Below are positions 1 to 6,393 of a DNA stretch of 13,461 bases, in pieces. Numbering within the stretch: the stretch's first letter is position 1; each line of letters opens with the position of its first letter. Origin of the DNA: Chloroflexota bacterium (GTDB taxonomy: Bacteria; Chloroflexota; Limnocylindria; Limnocylindrales; CSP1-4); the NCBI GenBank assembly GCA_021777365.1, contig JAJYDP010000057.1, positions 1-13,461 of the forward strand. Reading direction: 5' to 3'. A model generated the notes under the pieces. The model saw only the letters and a list, made by a program, of their open reading frames with translations. It was not told the DNA's origin and made no database searches. Position numbers and translations under genes: made by a program.

Positions 1-245
1 GCCTCGGCCAGCCGTCGCAGGGTGGCTCGGTCGCGGATCACGAGGAAGCGCCAGGGCTGCCGGTTGTTGCTGCTGCCGGACCAGCGGGCGACCTCGGCGA
101 GCGCGTCGATCTCGGCGGCGGAGAGGGGTTCGTCGGTGAACTCGCGCACCTGCCGGGTACGGATCAGCGGGCGGACGCGGTCGAGCGAGGAAGGGACGGG
201 GGAGGGGACGGGGGAGGCCTCGGAGGCAGGCGTGGGATCGCTCAT
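1..245 (-). CDS. Nitroreductase family protein, N-terminal part (runs off the left edge)
   Basis: The reverse strand opens with ATG at 245-243 and stays open to base 1, giving 81 complete codons with no stop, so the C-terminal part lies outside the window. After a Pro/Ser/Ala-rich tail (residues 1-20) comes RTRQVREFTDEPLSAAEI (about 29-46), then ARWSGSSNNRQPWRFLVI (about 53-70). These match the two N-terminal FMN-contacting blocks of the nitroreductase superfamily (R-x-V-R-x-F, then S-x-N-x-Q-P-W). Such enzymes are cytoplasmic FMN proteins that use NAD(P)H to reduce nitro groups, quinones, enones or flavins; the substrate cannot be told from this fragment. The SPVPSPVP tail is encoded by a perfect 12-bp tandem duplication (194-217). 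The gene follows the methyltransferase by 85 bases on the same strand. No SD precedes the ATG, but a TAnnnT box lies 6 bases upstream, so a leaderless start is possible. Family assignment is firm; subfamily is unknown. Confidence 0.85.
   Translation of the reverse strand, partial: MSDPTPASEASPVPSPVPSSLDRVRPLIRTRQVREFTDEPLSAAEIDALAEVARWSGSSNNRQPWRFLVIRDRATLRRLAE
194..217. repeat. Perfect 12-bp tandem duplication inside the nitroreductase gene
   Basis: Two identical copies of ggacgggggagg sit side by side. They are in frame on the minus strand and encode the Pro/Ser/Val-rich N-terminal tail (SPVPSPVP), upstream of the conserved FMN-binding fold. Confidence 0.85.
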
Positions 246-251
246 CCCGGC

Positions 252-257
252 ACGCTA
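252..257 (-). promoter_or_regulatory. Possible -10 box (TAGCGT) for a leaderless nitroreductase transcript
   Basis: On the minus strand TAGCGT fits the TAnnnT pattern and is followed by exactly 6 bases (GCCGGG) and then the ATG at 245. That places the expected transcription start at the initiator A. No convincing -35 hexamer is visible 16-19 bases upstream, so this is a weak call based on spacing alone. It resembles the arrangement seen for marR. Confidence 0.25.
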
Positions 258-330
258 GCAGAGGATCGCGGCCGGCGCCGGATCGGCGTCGTGCGCGGCA
301 GCGCCCTGGCCGGCCGCCTCCAGGTGGGCC

Positions 331-915
331 TCAGGTCGCCAGCAGGCGCACGAGCCACGCGTGCGCCCGGCCCCCCGGCAGCCGCGTCTCCAGCTCGGCC
401 TCCTCGATCGCCTCCACCCGCCACCCGCCCCGGAACGCGCGTCGCAGGTCGGCCCGGCGCACCCGCTCGGGGCCGTAGCCGAAGGGGTTCCGGTCGCTCC
501 AGCAGAGGACGAAGCACCGTCCTCCCGGGCGGATCACCGCCCGGAGGGACGCGGCGTAGGCGCCCCGGTCGGCCGGCTGGAGCGTGTGGAAGAGCCCCAC
601 GTCGAGGACCGTGTCGAAGGTGCGCCCGAGCTCGGCCAGCCGCAGCGCGTCCCATGCCAGGAACTGCGCCGCCCCGGGGTCGATCCCGAGTGCCCGGGCC
701 CGCGCCCGTGCCAGCGCGATCGCCGAGGGCGCGAAGTCGATCCCCAGGACGGGGTGGCCGCGGGCGGCGAGGTAGCAGGCCACCTCGCCGGTGCCGCACC
801 CGGCGTCGAGCACCGAGCCGGCGATCAGCCCGGCCTCCGCGAGGCGCACGACGGCACCCTGGGGGTGGCCCACCTCCCAGGTCGGGGTGCCGCCGTACGC
901 GTTCTCGAACGCCTT
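331..915 (-). CDS. Small class I SAM-dependent methyltransferase (start codon unclear)
   Basis: The reverse-strand frame ends with TGA at 333-331. Counting from the GTG at 873, VLDAGCGTGE (residues 21-30) is SAM motif I and GIDFAPSAI (44-52) carries the acidic residue expected to bind the SAM ribose. FDTVLDVGLFHTL (86-98) and IRPGGRCFVLCWSD (114-127) match the later strands of the Rossmann fold. This is a cytoplasmic small-molecule-type methyltransferase (Methyltransf_25/TPMT-like); the acceptor is unknown. The start is odd. The only in-frame ATG/GTG/TTG start near the 5' end is the GTG at 873, yet the conserved entry AFENAYGGTPTWEVG lies upstream of it. A strong SD, AGGGAGG (930-924), stands 8 bases before an AAG codon at 915-913, exactly where ATG would be expected, so I extend the feature to 915 by inference. 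The SD overlaps the stop codon of the ABC gene, which suggests co-transcription with the exporter. Confidence 0.85.
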   Translation of the reverse strand, partial: KAFENAYGGTPTWEVGHPQGAVVRLAEAGLIAGSVLDAGCGTGEVACYLAARGHPVLGIDFAPSAIALARARARALGIDPGAAQFLAWDALRLAELGRTFDTVLDVGLFHTLQPADRGAYAASLRAVIRPGGRCFVLCWSDRNPFGYGPERVRRADLRRAFRGGWRVEAIEEAELETRLPGGRAHAWLVRLLAT

Positions 916-928
916 CGCGGTCGCCTCC

Positions 929-2944
929 CTAGACCGCCTCGGCGAGCGGCTCCACGAACTGGCTGTTGTAGAGCTCGGCGTAGAAGCCCTGGCGTGCCAG
1001 CAGCTCCTCGTGCGTGCCCTGCTCCACGATGCGCCCGTGGTTCATCACCAGGATCTCGTCCGCGTCGCGGATCGTCGAGAGACGGTGCGCGATCACGAAC
1101 GACGTCCGGCCCTTCATCAGGCGCGCCATGGCTCGCTGGACCAGCACCTCGGTGAGCGTGTCCACCGAGCTGGTCGCCTCGTCCAGGATGAGGATCGGCG
1201 GGTCGGCAAGGAACGCGCGCGCGATGGTCAGCAGCTGGCGCTGGCCCTGCGACACGTTCGCCGCCTCGTCGTCCACCACGGTGTCGTAGCCGTGCGCCAG
1301 GGTCCGCACGAAGTGATCCACGTGGGCGGCGCGCGCCGCCTCCTGGATCTGCTCCTCGGTGGCGTCCGCGCGGCCGTAGGCGATGTTCTCGCGGATGGTG
1401 CCGCCGAAGAGCCAGGTGTCCTGCAGGACCATCCCGAAGGTGCTCCGCAGGTTGTCCCGGGAGAGCTCGCGGATGTCGTTGCCGTCCACCGTGATGCGCC
1501 CGGACCCCACGTCGTAGAAGCGCATCAGCAGGTTGACGAGGGTGGTCTTGCCGGCGCCCGTGGGCCCCACGATGGCGATCGTCTCGCCCGGCTCCACCAC
1601 CACGTTGAGGTCCTCGATGAGCGGGGTCTGCGGCTCGTAGCGGAACGAGACGTTCTCGAAGACGACGCGGCCGACCGCCTCGCGCAGCACGCTCGGCTGC
1701 TCGGTCTCGGGGACCTCCTCGGCCTCGTCGAGGAGCTGGAAGACACGCTCCGCCGACGCCATGGTCGACTGCAGCACGTTCATGATGCTGGCCACCTGGG
1801 TGATCGGCATGGTGAACATGCGCGAGTACTGCATGAACGCCTGCACGTCGCCGAGGGTGATGCTGCCCGACGCCACCTGCATGCCGCCGATCACGGCGAT
1901 GGCCACGTAGTTCAGGTTGCTGATGAAGTTCATCGTGGGCTGGATGATCCCCGAGATGAACTGCGCCCTGAAGCTGGCCTGGTACAGCTCCTCGTTCTCC
2001 TGGGCGAACTGCCGGACGGCGTCCTCCTGGTGCCCGAAGACCTTGACCAGGGTGTGCCCCGTGTGGGTCTCCTCCACGCGGCCGGTGATCGTGCCGGTGC
2101 GGTCCCACTGGATCGCGAACTGGGTCTGCGAGCGCCGCGCGATGAACGCGGTCACCACGCCGGCGGTCGGGAGGACCAGCAGGGAGATCACCGCGAGCAG
2201 CGGGCTGATCGTCAGCATCATGATCAGCACCCCGATCACCGTGAAGATCGCGGTGAGGACCTGCGTCAGGCTCTGCTGCAGCGTGGTGGAGATGTTGTCG
2301 ATGTCGTTGGTGACGAGGCTGAGCGTGTCGCCGTGCGGGTGGCTGTCGAAGTAGCGCAGCGGGAGCCGCCCCAGCTTCTCGTCCACCTGGCGCCGCAGCC
2401 GGTAGACGGTGCGCTGCGAGACGCCGGCCATGATGTAGTAGGTGGCCCACTGGAAGAGCGAGCTCAGGACGTAGACCACGGCCACCACGGCGAGGATGGC
2501 GCCCACGGCGCCGAAGTCGACGCCCACGCCGACGCTCACGTGCATCCCGCTCAGCATGTCGGCGATCTGCCCCTGGCCGTGCGCGCGCAGGAGCTGTTCC
2601 ACCTGCGACTGCGGCGTGCCCGCGGGGAAGTACTGCCCGAGGTACTTGCCGAGCACGCCCTGGAAGAGCTGGTCGGTGGCGTTGGCGAGGATCCGGGGCG
2701 CGGCGACCTGGAAGGCGACGCCGACGATGGCGAAGACGACGACGATCCCGATCCACGCCCGCTCCGGGCGCAGCTCGCCGACCAGCCGGCGCAGGGTGCC
2801 CCGGAAGTCGCTGGCCTTGCCGCCACCGCCCATCATCCCGTGGCCGCCGAAGCCGCCACCCATGGGGCCGCGCCGTCCGGGGCCGAAGCCGCCCGCGAGC
2901 GGGCCGCGTCCCGGCCCGCCGCCCGGCCGCATCGAGCCGCTCAC
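929..2944 (-). CDS. ABC exporter subunit with the catalytic nucleotide-binding domain (MsbA/multidrug type)
   Basis: This 671-residue half-transporter has an N-terminal membrane domain (about 60-400) and a C-terminal ATPase domain (about 425-665). Visible motifs are Walker A GPTGAGKTT (460-468), Q-loop LQD (507-509), signature NVSQGQ (563-568), Walker B ILILDE (584-589) with the catalytic Glu, and the H-loop His620 in VIAHRLSTI. The signature differs from LSGGQ (Gly to Gln), as is usual in the canonical-Walker-B partner of a heterodimeric exporter. Residues 1-45 are a Gly/Arg/Met-rich tail absent from typical homologues. The start is GTG at 2944; GTGA overlaps the stop of the upstream ABC gene by 4 bases, implying translational coupling and equal dosage. 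The product should pair with that neighbour in the inner membrane to export a drug, lipid or peptide. The MarR at the head of the operon favours a drug or small toxic molecule, but the substrate is not determined. Confidence 0.95.
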   Translation of the reverse strand: MSGSMRPGGGPGRGPLAGGFGPGRRGPMGGGFGGHGMMGGGGKASDFRGTLRRLVGELRPERAWIGIVVVFAIVGVAFQVAAPRILANATDQLFQGVLGKYLGQYFPAGTPQSQVEQLLRAHGQGQIADMLSGMHVSVGVGVDFGAVGAILAVVAVVYVLSSLFQWATYYIMAGVSQRTVYRLRRQVDEKLGRLPLRYFDSHPHGDTLSLVTNDIDNISTTLQQSLTQVLTAIFTVIGVLIMMLTISPLLAVISLLVLPTAGVVTAFIARRSQTQFAIQWDRTGTITGRVEETHTGHTLVKVFGHQEDAVRQFAQENEELYQASFRAQFISGIIQPTMNFISNLNYVAIAVIGGMQVASGSITLGDVQAFMQYSRMFTMPITQVASIMNVLQSTMASAERVFQLLDEAEEVPETEQPSVLREAVGRVVFENVSFRYEPQTPLIEDLNVVVEPGETIAIVGPTGAGKTTLVNLLMRFYDVGSGRITVDGNDIRELSRDNLRSTFGMVLQDTWLFGGTIRENIAYGRADATEEQIQEAARAAHVDHFVRTLAHGYDTVVDDEAANVSQGQRQLLTIARAFLADPPILILDEATSSVDTLTEVLVQRAMARLMKGRTSFVIAHRLSTIRDADEILVMNHGRIVEQGTHEELLARQGFYAELYNSQFVEPLAEAV

Positions 2945-4671
2945 GCCGCCTCCTCCCGGGTCAGCTGCGAGTACACGATCTCGCGGTACGTCTCACAGGT
3001 CTCCATCAGTTCCTCGTGGGTGCCGATCCCCGCGATCGTGCCGCTGTCGAGCACCACGATCTGGTCGGCGTGCATGATCGTGCCCACGCGCTGGGACACG
3101 ATGAAGACGGTCGCGTCGCGCGTCTCCTCGCGGAGTGCCAGCCGCAGCGCGGAGTCGGTCTTGAAGTCGAGCGCGGAGAAGCTGTCGTCGAAGACGTAGA
3201 TCCGGGGCCGTTTCACGATGGCCCGCGCGATGGCGAGGCGCTGGCGCTGGCCGCCGGATACGTTCGTCCCGCCCTGGTCGATGGGCGCATCGAGCTGGTC
3301 AGGCATCGCCGAGACGAACTCGCGGGCCTGCGCGATGGTGAGCGCGTGCCACAGATCCTCGTCCGTGGCCTGCTCGTTGCCGTAGCGCAGGTTGGTGCCC
3401 ACCGTGCCGCTGAACAGGTACGCGCGCTGCGGGACCAGCCCCATCAGGTGCCACAGGTCCTCCTGCCGGATGTCGCGCACGTCCACGCCGTCGATCAGGA
3501 CGCTCCCCGAGGTGGCGTCATAGAAGCGGGGCAGCAGGTTGACGATCGTCGACTTGCCGCTGCCGGTGGCGCCCACGATCGCGGTGGTGGTGCCGGGCCG
3601 TGCCACGAACGAGATCTCGCGCAGCACGGCGTCCTCGGCGCCCGGGTAGCGGAACTCGACGTCGCGGAACTCCACCGTGCCGAGGGCCGCCGGCGCGGGA
3701 GCCGGCTGCTCGGGGTCGTGGAGGCTGATGGGCGTGTCGAGCACCGCGCTGATCCGCTCGGCCGATGCGGCGGCGCGCGGCACCATGACGAACATGACCG
3801 TGGCCATCATCACCGAGAAGAGGATCTGCATGACGTACTGCAGGAACGCCATCAGGTTCCCGATGGGCATGTCGCCGTTGTTGATGCGCAGCCCGCCGAA
3901 CCACATGATCGCCACGCTGGAGAGGTTCATGATCAGGAACAGCGAGGGGATCATCAGTGCGAAGAGGCGCTGGACGCGCAGGGTCGTGTCGGTCAGGTCG
4001 GCGTTGGCGTCGTCGAAGCGCTGCTCCTCGTGGCCGGTCCGCACGAAGGCGCGGATCACGCGCACGCCCTCCAGGTACTCCCGCATGACCCGGTTGATCC
4101 GGTCGATCTTGACCTGCATGGCGCGGAAGAGCGGCATCGCGCGGGAGACCAGGCTGCCCAGCACGATGGCCATGAGCGGCACGATGATCACCAGGATGCT
4201 GGAGAGCGGCACGTCCTCGCGGAGGGCCATGATCACGCCGCCCACGGCCATGATCGGCGCGAGGATCATGACGGTCAGGGCCATCACGATGACCATCTGG
4301 ACCTGCTGGACGTCGTTGGTGTTGCGGGTGATCAGGGAGGGTGCACCGAAGATGTTCGTCTCCACCTGCGAGAAGGCGAGCACCTTGCGGAAGACGGCGT
4401 CGCGGACGTCACGCCCGAAGGCCATCGCGGTCCGCGACGCGTAGTAGATGGCGATGATCGAGGTGATGCCGAGCAGCAGCGTGACGCCCAGCATCAGGGC
4501 GCCCGTGTGCATGATGTAGGTGGTGTCGCCCTTCGCCACGCCGTTGTCGATGATGTCGGCGTAGAGGTTGGGCAGGTAGAGGTTCGCGATGGCCTGCACG
4601 GTCAGCAGGGCGACCACGACGAGCAGCGAGCGCCAGTAGGGGCGCAGGTACGTGGTCAGGAGCCTGGTCAT
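2941..4671 (-). CDS. ABC exporter subunit with a degenerate ATP site (heterodimer partner)
   Basis: This 576-residue half-transporter has about six membrane helices in residues 10-300 and an ATPase domain from about 332. Walker A GATGSGKST (367-375), Q-loop VPQ (413-415) and signature NVSGGQ (470-475) are intact. The Walker B end reads IYVFDD (491-496), so Asp496 replaces the catalytic Glu, and the H-loop His is Gln527 (VSQRVGTI). These two substitutions mark the non-catalytic half of asymmetric exporters such as TM287/288, TmrAB and BmrCD. Its intact signature would complete the partner's functional ATP site, while the partner's altered signature lies opposite this degenerate site. The ATG at 4671 overlaps the marR stop as ATGA (4671-4668), and its own TGA overlaps the next subunit's GTG. 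The pair is therefore expressed as a unit under the MarR regulator. Confidence 0.95.
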   Translation of the reverse strand: MTRLLTTYLRPYWRSLLVVVALLTVQAIANLYLPNLYADIIDNGVAKGDTTYIMHTGALMLGVTLLLGITSIIAIYYASRTAMAFGRDVRDAVFRKVLAFSQVETNIFGAPSLITRNTNDVQQVQMVIVMALTVMILAPIMAVGGVIMALREDVPLSSILVIIVPLMAIVLGSLVSRAMPLFRAMQVKIDRINRVMREYLEGVRVIRAFVRTGHEEQRFDDANADLTDTTLRVQRLFALMIPSLFLIMNLSSVAIMWFGGLRINNGDMPIGNLMAFLQYVMQILFSVMMATVMFVMVPRAAASAERISAVLDTPISLHDPEQPAPAPAALGTVEFRDVEFRYPGAEDAVLREISFVARPGTTTAIVGATGSGKSTIVNLLPRFYDATSGSVLIDGVDVRDIRQEDLWHLMGLVPQRAYLFSGTVGTNLRYGNEQATDEDLWHALTIAQAREFVSAMPDQLDAPIDQGGTNVSGGQRQRLAIARAIVKRPRIYVFDDSFSALDFKTDSALRLALREETRDATVFIVSQRVGTIMHADQIVVLDSGTIAGIGTHEELMETCETYREIVYSQLTREEAA

Positions 4672-5408
4672 GGGTGGACGTCCTCGTGCTCCGCGGCCCG
4701 GGCCGCCGGGTCGTCGGGTGTGGCGCCGCAGTCGGACGCCGATTCCTGGTCGTGCATGGGTGCGAGCCGCTGGCGGGCCGCGCGCAGGCCGCGGATCCCG
4801 GCGAGCAGGCCGGCGAGCTCGTCGTCGGTGAGTTCGGCGAGCAGGCGCGCGAGATGCTCGCGCCGGCGGGAGGCGAAGACGCGGAAGACGCCGGCCCCCT
4901 GCTCGGTCAGGTGGACGGCCACCACGCGCCGGTCGTCGGTCGCGTGGCGCCGCTCGACCAGCCCGCGCCGCTCCATCCGGTCGATGATCCCGGTCGCGCT
5001 CGCCACGGAAACGTCCAGTTCGTCGGCCAGGCGGCTCATGGAGAGCGGGCCCTCGGCCTCGATCACGGCCACCACGTTCAGCTGGATCAGGCTGAGGGCG
5101 CCGCGGTGCCAGTTCCGGAACATCCCGACGCGATCGCGCGGCGGCCAGCCGGTCAGCTCGTCGAGCAGCTCGTCGCTGATCGGCCGGACAGTCGCGTCGG
5201 CTGGGGGCGTGGCCGTGTCAGCGGGCGCCGTGCCCGCATCGGCTGGGCGTGCCGTCGCGCCGGCAGGCGCCGGGCCCGTATCGGCTGGGCGCGTGGCCGC
5301 GTCACCAGGCGCCGTGCCCGCATCGGTGGGGCGTGCCGTCGCACCGGCCGATTCTCCGCGTTCGTCGACCGACCCCGTGCTTTGGTTGCCAACGACATTC
5401 AATGTCAT
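4668..5408 (-). CDS. MarR-family transcriptional regulator with a repetitive N-terminal tail
   Basis: Starting at ATG 5408 the protein has 246 residues. The MarR winged helix-turn-helix spans about 100-172: helices around NVVAVIEAEG and LSMSRLADEL, a recognition helix SVASATGIIDRMERRGL (134-150), and a wing RRHATDDRRVVAVHLTEQG (153-171). A dimerisation helix follows (about 175-215). Typical MarR proteins have about 140-160 residues; the extra length is an Ala/Pro/Thr-rich tail (about 21-76) made of roughly four 14-residue repeats, plus an acidic C-terminus. The open frame continues upstream to 5570, but 5408 is preferred because a -35/-10 pair sits just before it and the upstream codons do not resemble MarR. 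The stop overlaps the first ABC gene by 4 bases. MarR proteins next to exporters usually repress the operon and release DNA on ligand binding; the palindrome at the start codon is a plausible operator. Confidence 0.92.
   Translation of the reverse strand: MTLNVVGNQSTGSVDERGESAGATARPTDAGTAPGDAATRPADTGPAPAGATARPADAGTAPADTATPPADATVRPISDELLDELTGWPPRDRVGMFRNWHRGALSLIQLNVVAVIEAEGPLSMSRLADELDVSVASATGIIDRMERRGLVERRHATDDRRVVAVHLTEQGAGVFRVFASRRREHLARLLAELTDDELAGLLAGIRGLRAARQRLAPMHDQESASDCGATPDDPAARAAEHEDVHP
5182..5349. repeat. 42-bp minisatellite inside marR, about four copies
   Basis: Units begin at about 5182, 5224, 5266 and 5308. Each begins ggcgcc (ggccgg in the divergent first copy) and contains a tcggctggg-like segment. 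The 5182 copy is the most diverged. The period is 42 bp, a multiple of three, so on the minus strand it encodes 14-residue repeats of the type AGATARPADAGTAP without breaking the frame. Confidence 0.85.
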
Positions 5409-5422
5409 GCTGAAGGTATAAC
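5392..5422 (+). promoter_or_regulatory. Candidate promoter for the SDR gene
   Basis: TATAAC (5417-5422) matches five of six bases of the -10 consensus. ACGACA (5392-5397) matches four of six bases of -35 with a 19-base spacer, which is longer than optimal. The predicted transcript starts near 5429 and has a leader of about 65 bases before the ATG at 5494. The -35 region overlaps the palindrome at 5394-5406, so a protein bound there could block this promoter. Confidence 0.4.
5394..5406. promoter_or_regulatory. Palindrome GACATT-C-AATGTC, candidate MarR operator
   Basis: Two perfect 6-bp arms flank a single central C. The site covers marR codons 1-5 on the minus strand and the -35 region of the divergent SDR promoter on the plus strand. 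It is A/T-richer than almost everything around it. MarR dimers bind such dyads, usually 16-20 bp long and near their own promoter, so autoregulation is a reasonable inference. No binding data can be read from sequence. Confidence 0.45.
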
Positions 5423-5443
5423 CGATGTGGCCCAAAGCCGCAA
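5415..5443 (-). promoter_or_regulatory. Candidate leaderless promoter of the marR-ABC operon
   Basis: Read on the minus strand, TTGCGG (5443-5438) is followed after exactly 17 bases by TATACC (5420-5415). Six further bases lead to the marR ATG at 5408, so the expected transcription start is the initiator A itself. No SD motif precedes this ATG, in keeping with a leaderless message. The -10 box overlaps the -10 box of the divergent SDR promoter, because GGTATAACC is nearly self-complementary. Confidence 0.5.
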
Positions 5444-5493
5444 GCGCTGCCGCCGATGGCGACGTCCTGCGGCAATTCGATGGGAGGACCGCC

Positions 5494-6252
5494 ATGGAGC
5501 CGCCGGACTTCGACCTCGCGGGCCAGGTCGCGCTCGTCACCGGCGCCGGCCGGGGGATCGGGCGCGACATCGCCCTGACGCTGGCTGCCTGCGGCGCGCA
5601 CGTGCTGGCCGGGGTGCGCGACCGCGACGCGGCCGATCGGTTCGCGGACGCTCCGGGACCGGGTCACGTCGAGCTCCTGCTGCTCGACGTGCGGGACGTC
5701 GAAGGCACGCGGGCGGCCGTCGACGCGGCGGTCTCCCGGCTGGGGCACATCGACATCCTGGTCAACAACGCCGGCCTCGGCGCGAACCATGACGCGCTGG
5801 CGGTCACGGAGGCCGACTGGGACGAGATGATGGCGGTCAACCTGCGCGGCCTCTTCTTCACGACCCAGGCGGTGGCCCGCCACATGGTCGAGCGCGGCTA
5901 CGGGCGCATCGTGAACATCGGGTCGCAGGCCGGTCTCGTCGGGATACGGCGCCACGCCGTCTACTCCGCGAGCAAGGGCGGGGTCCATGCGCTCACGCGG
6001 GTGCTCGCGCTCGAGTGGTCGGCATCGGGCGTGACGGTCAACGCCATCGCGCCGACGTGGATCTACACGCCGGGCACGGCCGAACGGCTCGACGATCCGG
6101 CCTTCCTTGCCGACGTGCTCTCCCGCATCCCGCTCGGCCGGGTGGGCACCACCGCCGACGTGGCGGCCGCCGTGGTCTACCTGGCCTCACGGGCCGCGGG
6201 ACTCGTCACCGGGGCGGTCCTCCCGCTGGACGGGGGCTGGACCGCGCAGTAG
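5494..6252 (+). CDS. Short-chain dehydrogenase/reductase (SDR), FabG-like
   Basis: The 252-residue protein is of classical SDR length. The NAD(P)-binding motif TGAGRGIG is at 16-23, NNAG at 91-94, the catalytic tetrad is Asn116 (VNLRG), Ser144 (NIGSQAG), Tyr157 and Lys161 (YSASK), and the C-terminal LPLDGGW is typical of the family. It should be a soluble NAD(P)(H)-dependent alcohol/ketone oxidoreductase. The resemblance to FabG and gluconate/sorbitol-type dehydrogenases does not fix the substrate. The open frame begins at 5425, but ATG 5494 is chosen because GGGAGG lies 7 bases before it (5482-5487) and the SDR fold starts directly after. The gene diverges from marR and may share its control region; it converges on codB. 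Confidence 0.93.
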   Translation: MEPPDFDLAGQVALVTGAGRGIGRDIALTLAACGAHVLAGVRDRDAADRFADAPGPGHVELLLLDVRDVEGTRAAVDAAVSRLGHIDILVNNAGLGANHDALAVTEADWDEMMAVNLRGLFFTTQAVARHMVERGYGRIVNIGSQAGLVGIRRHAVYSASKGGVHALTRVLALEWSASGVTVNAIAPTWIYTPGTAERLDDPAFLADVLSRIPLGRVGTTADVAAAVVYLASRAAGLVTGAVLPLDGGWTAQ

Positions 6253-6267
6253 TGGCCGGTTTCGGGA

Positions 6268-6283
6268 GCCCCGATGTCGGGGC
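6268..6283. terminator. Hairpin between convergent SDR and codB genes
   Basis: GCCCCGA and TCGGGGC form a perfect inverted repeat with almost no loop (stem of 6 bp with a 4-base ATGT loop). It starts 16 bases after the SDR stop and lies 110 bases beyond the codB stop. No T-run follows on either strand, so it is a candidate bidirectional transcription end rather than a classical intrinsic terminator. Confidence 0.45.
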
Positions 6284-6393
6284 CAGGACATTGCCAAGCC
6301 CCAGGCCCTCCTCCGCCTCTCTCGTGTCCCGGCGCGGCGAAGCGCTCCGCCCCGGGCGATCCCCCCGGCCCCGGCTCTCGTGCCTGCCTCCGT

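Noticed and set aside
791..3199. Long plus-strand open frame of about 800 codons antisense to the ABC gene
   Set aside because: It is a mirror of high-GC codon bias: His/Asp/Arg/Gly-rich, no domain, and the opposite strand encodes an unmistakable ABC transporter.
5409..5570. Longer MarR start at 5570
   Set aside because: The extra 54 codons cross the promoter region and overlap the SDR start, with no resemblance to MarR proteins.
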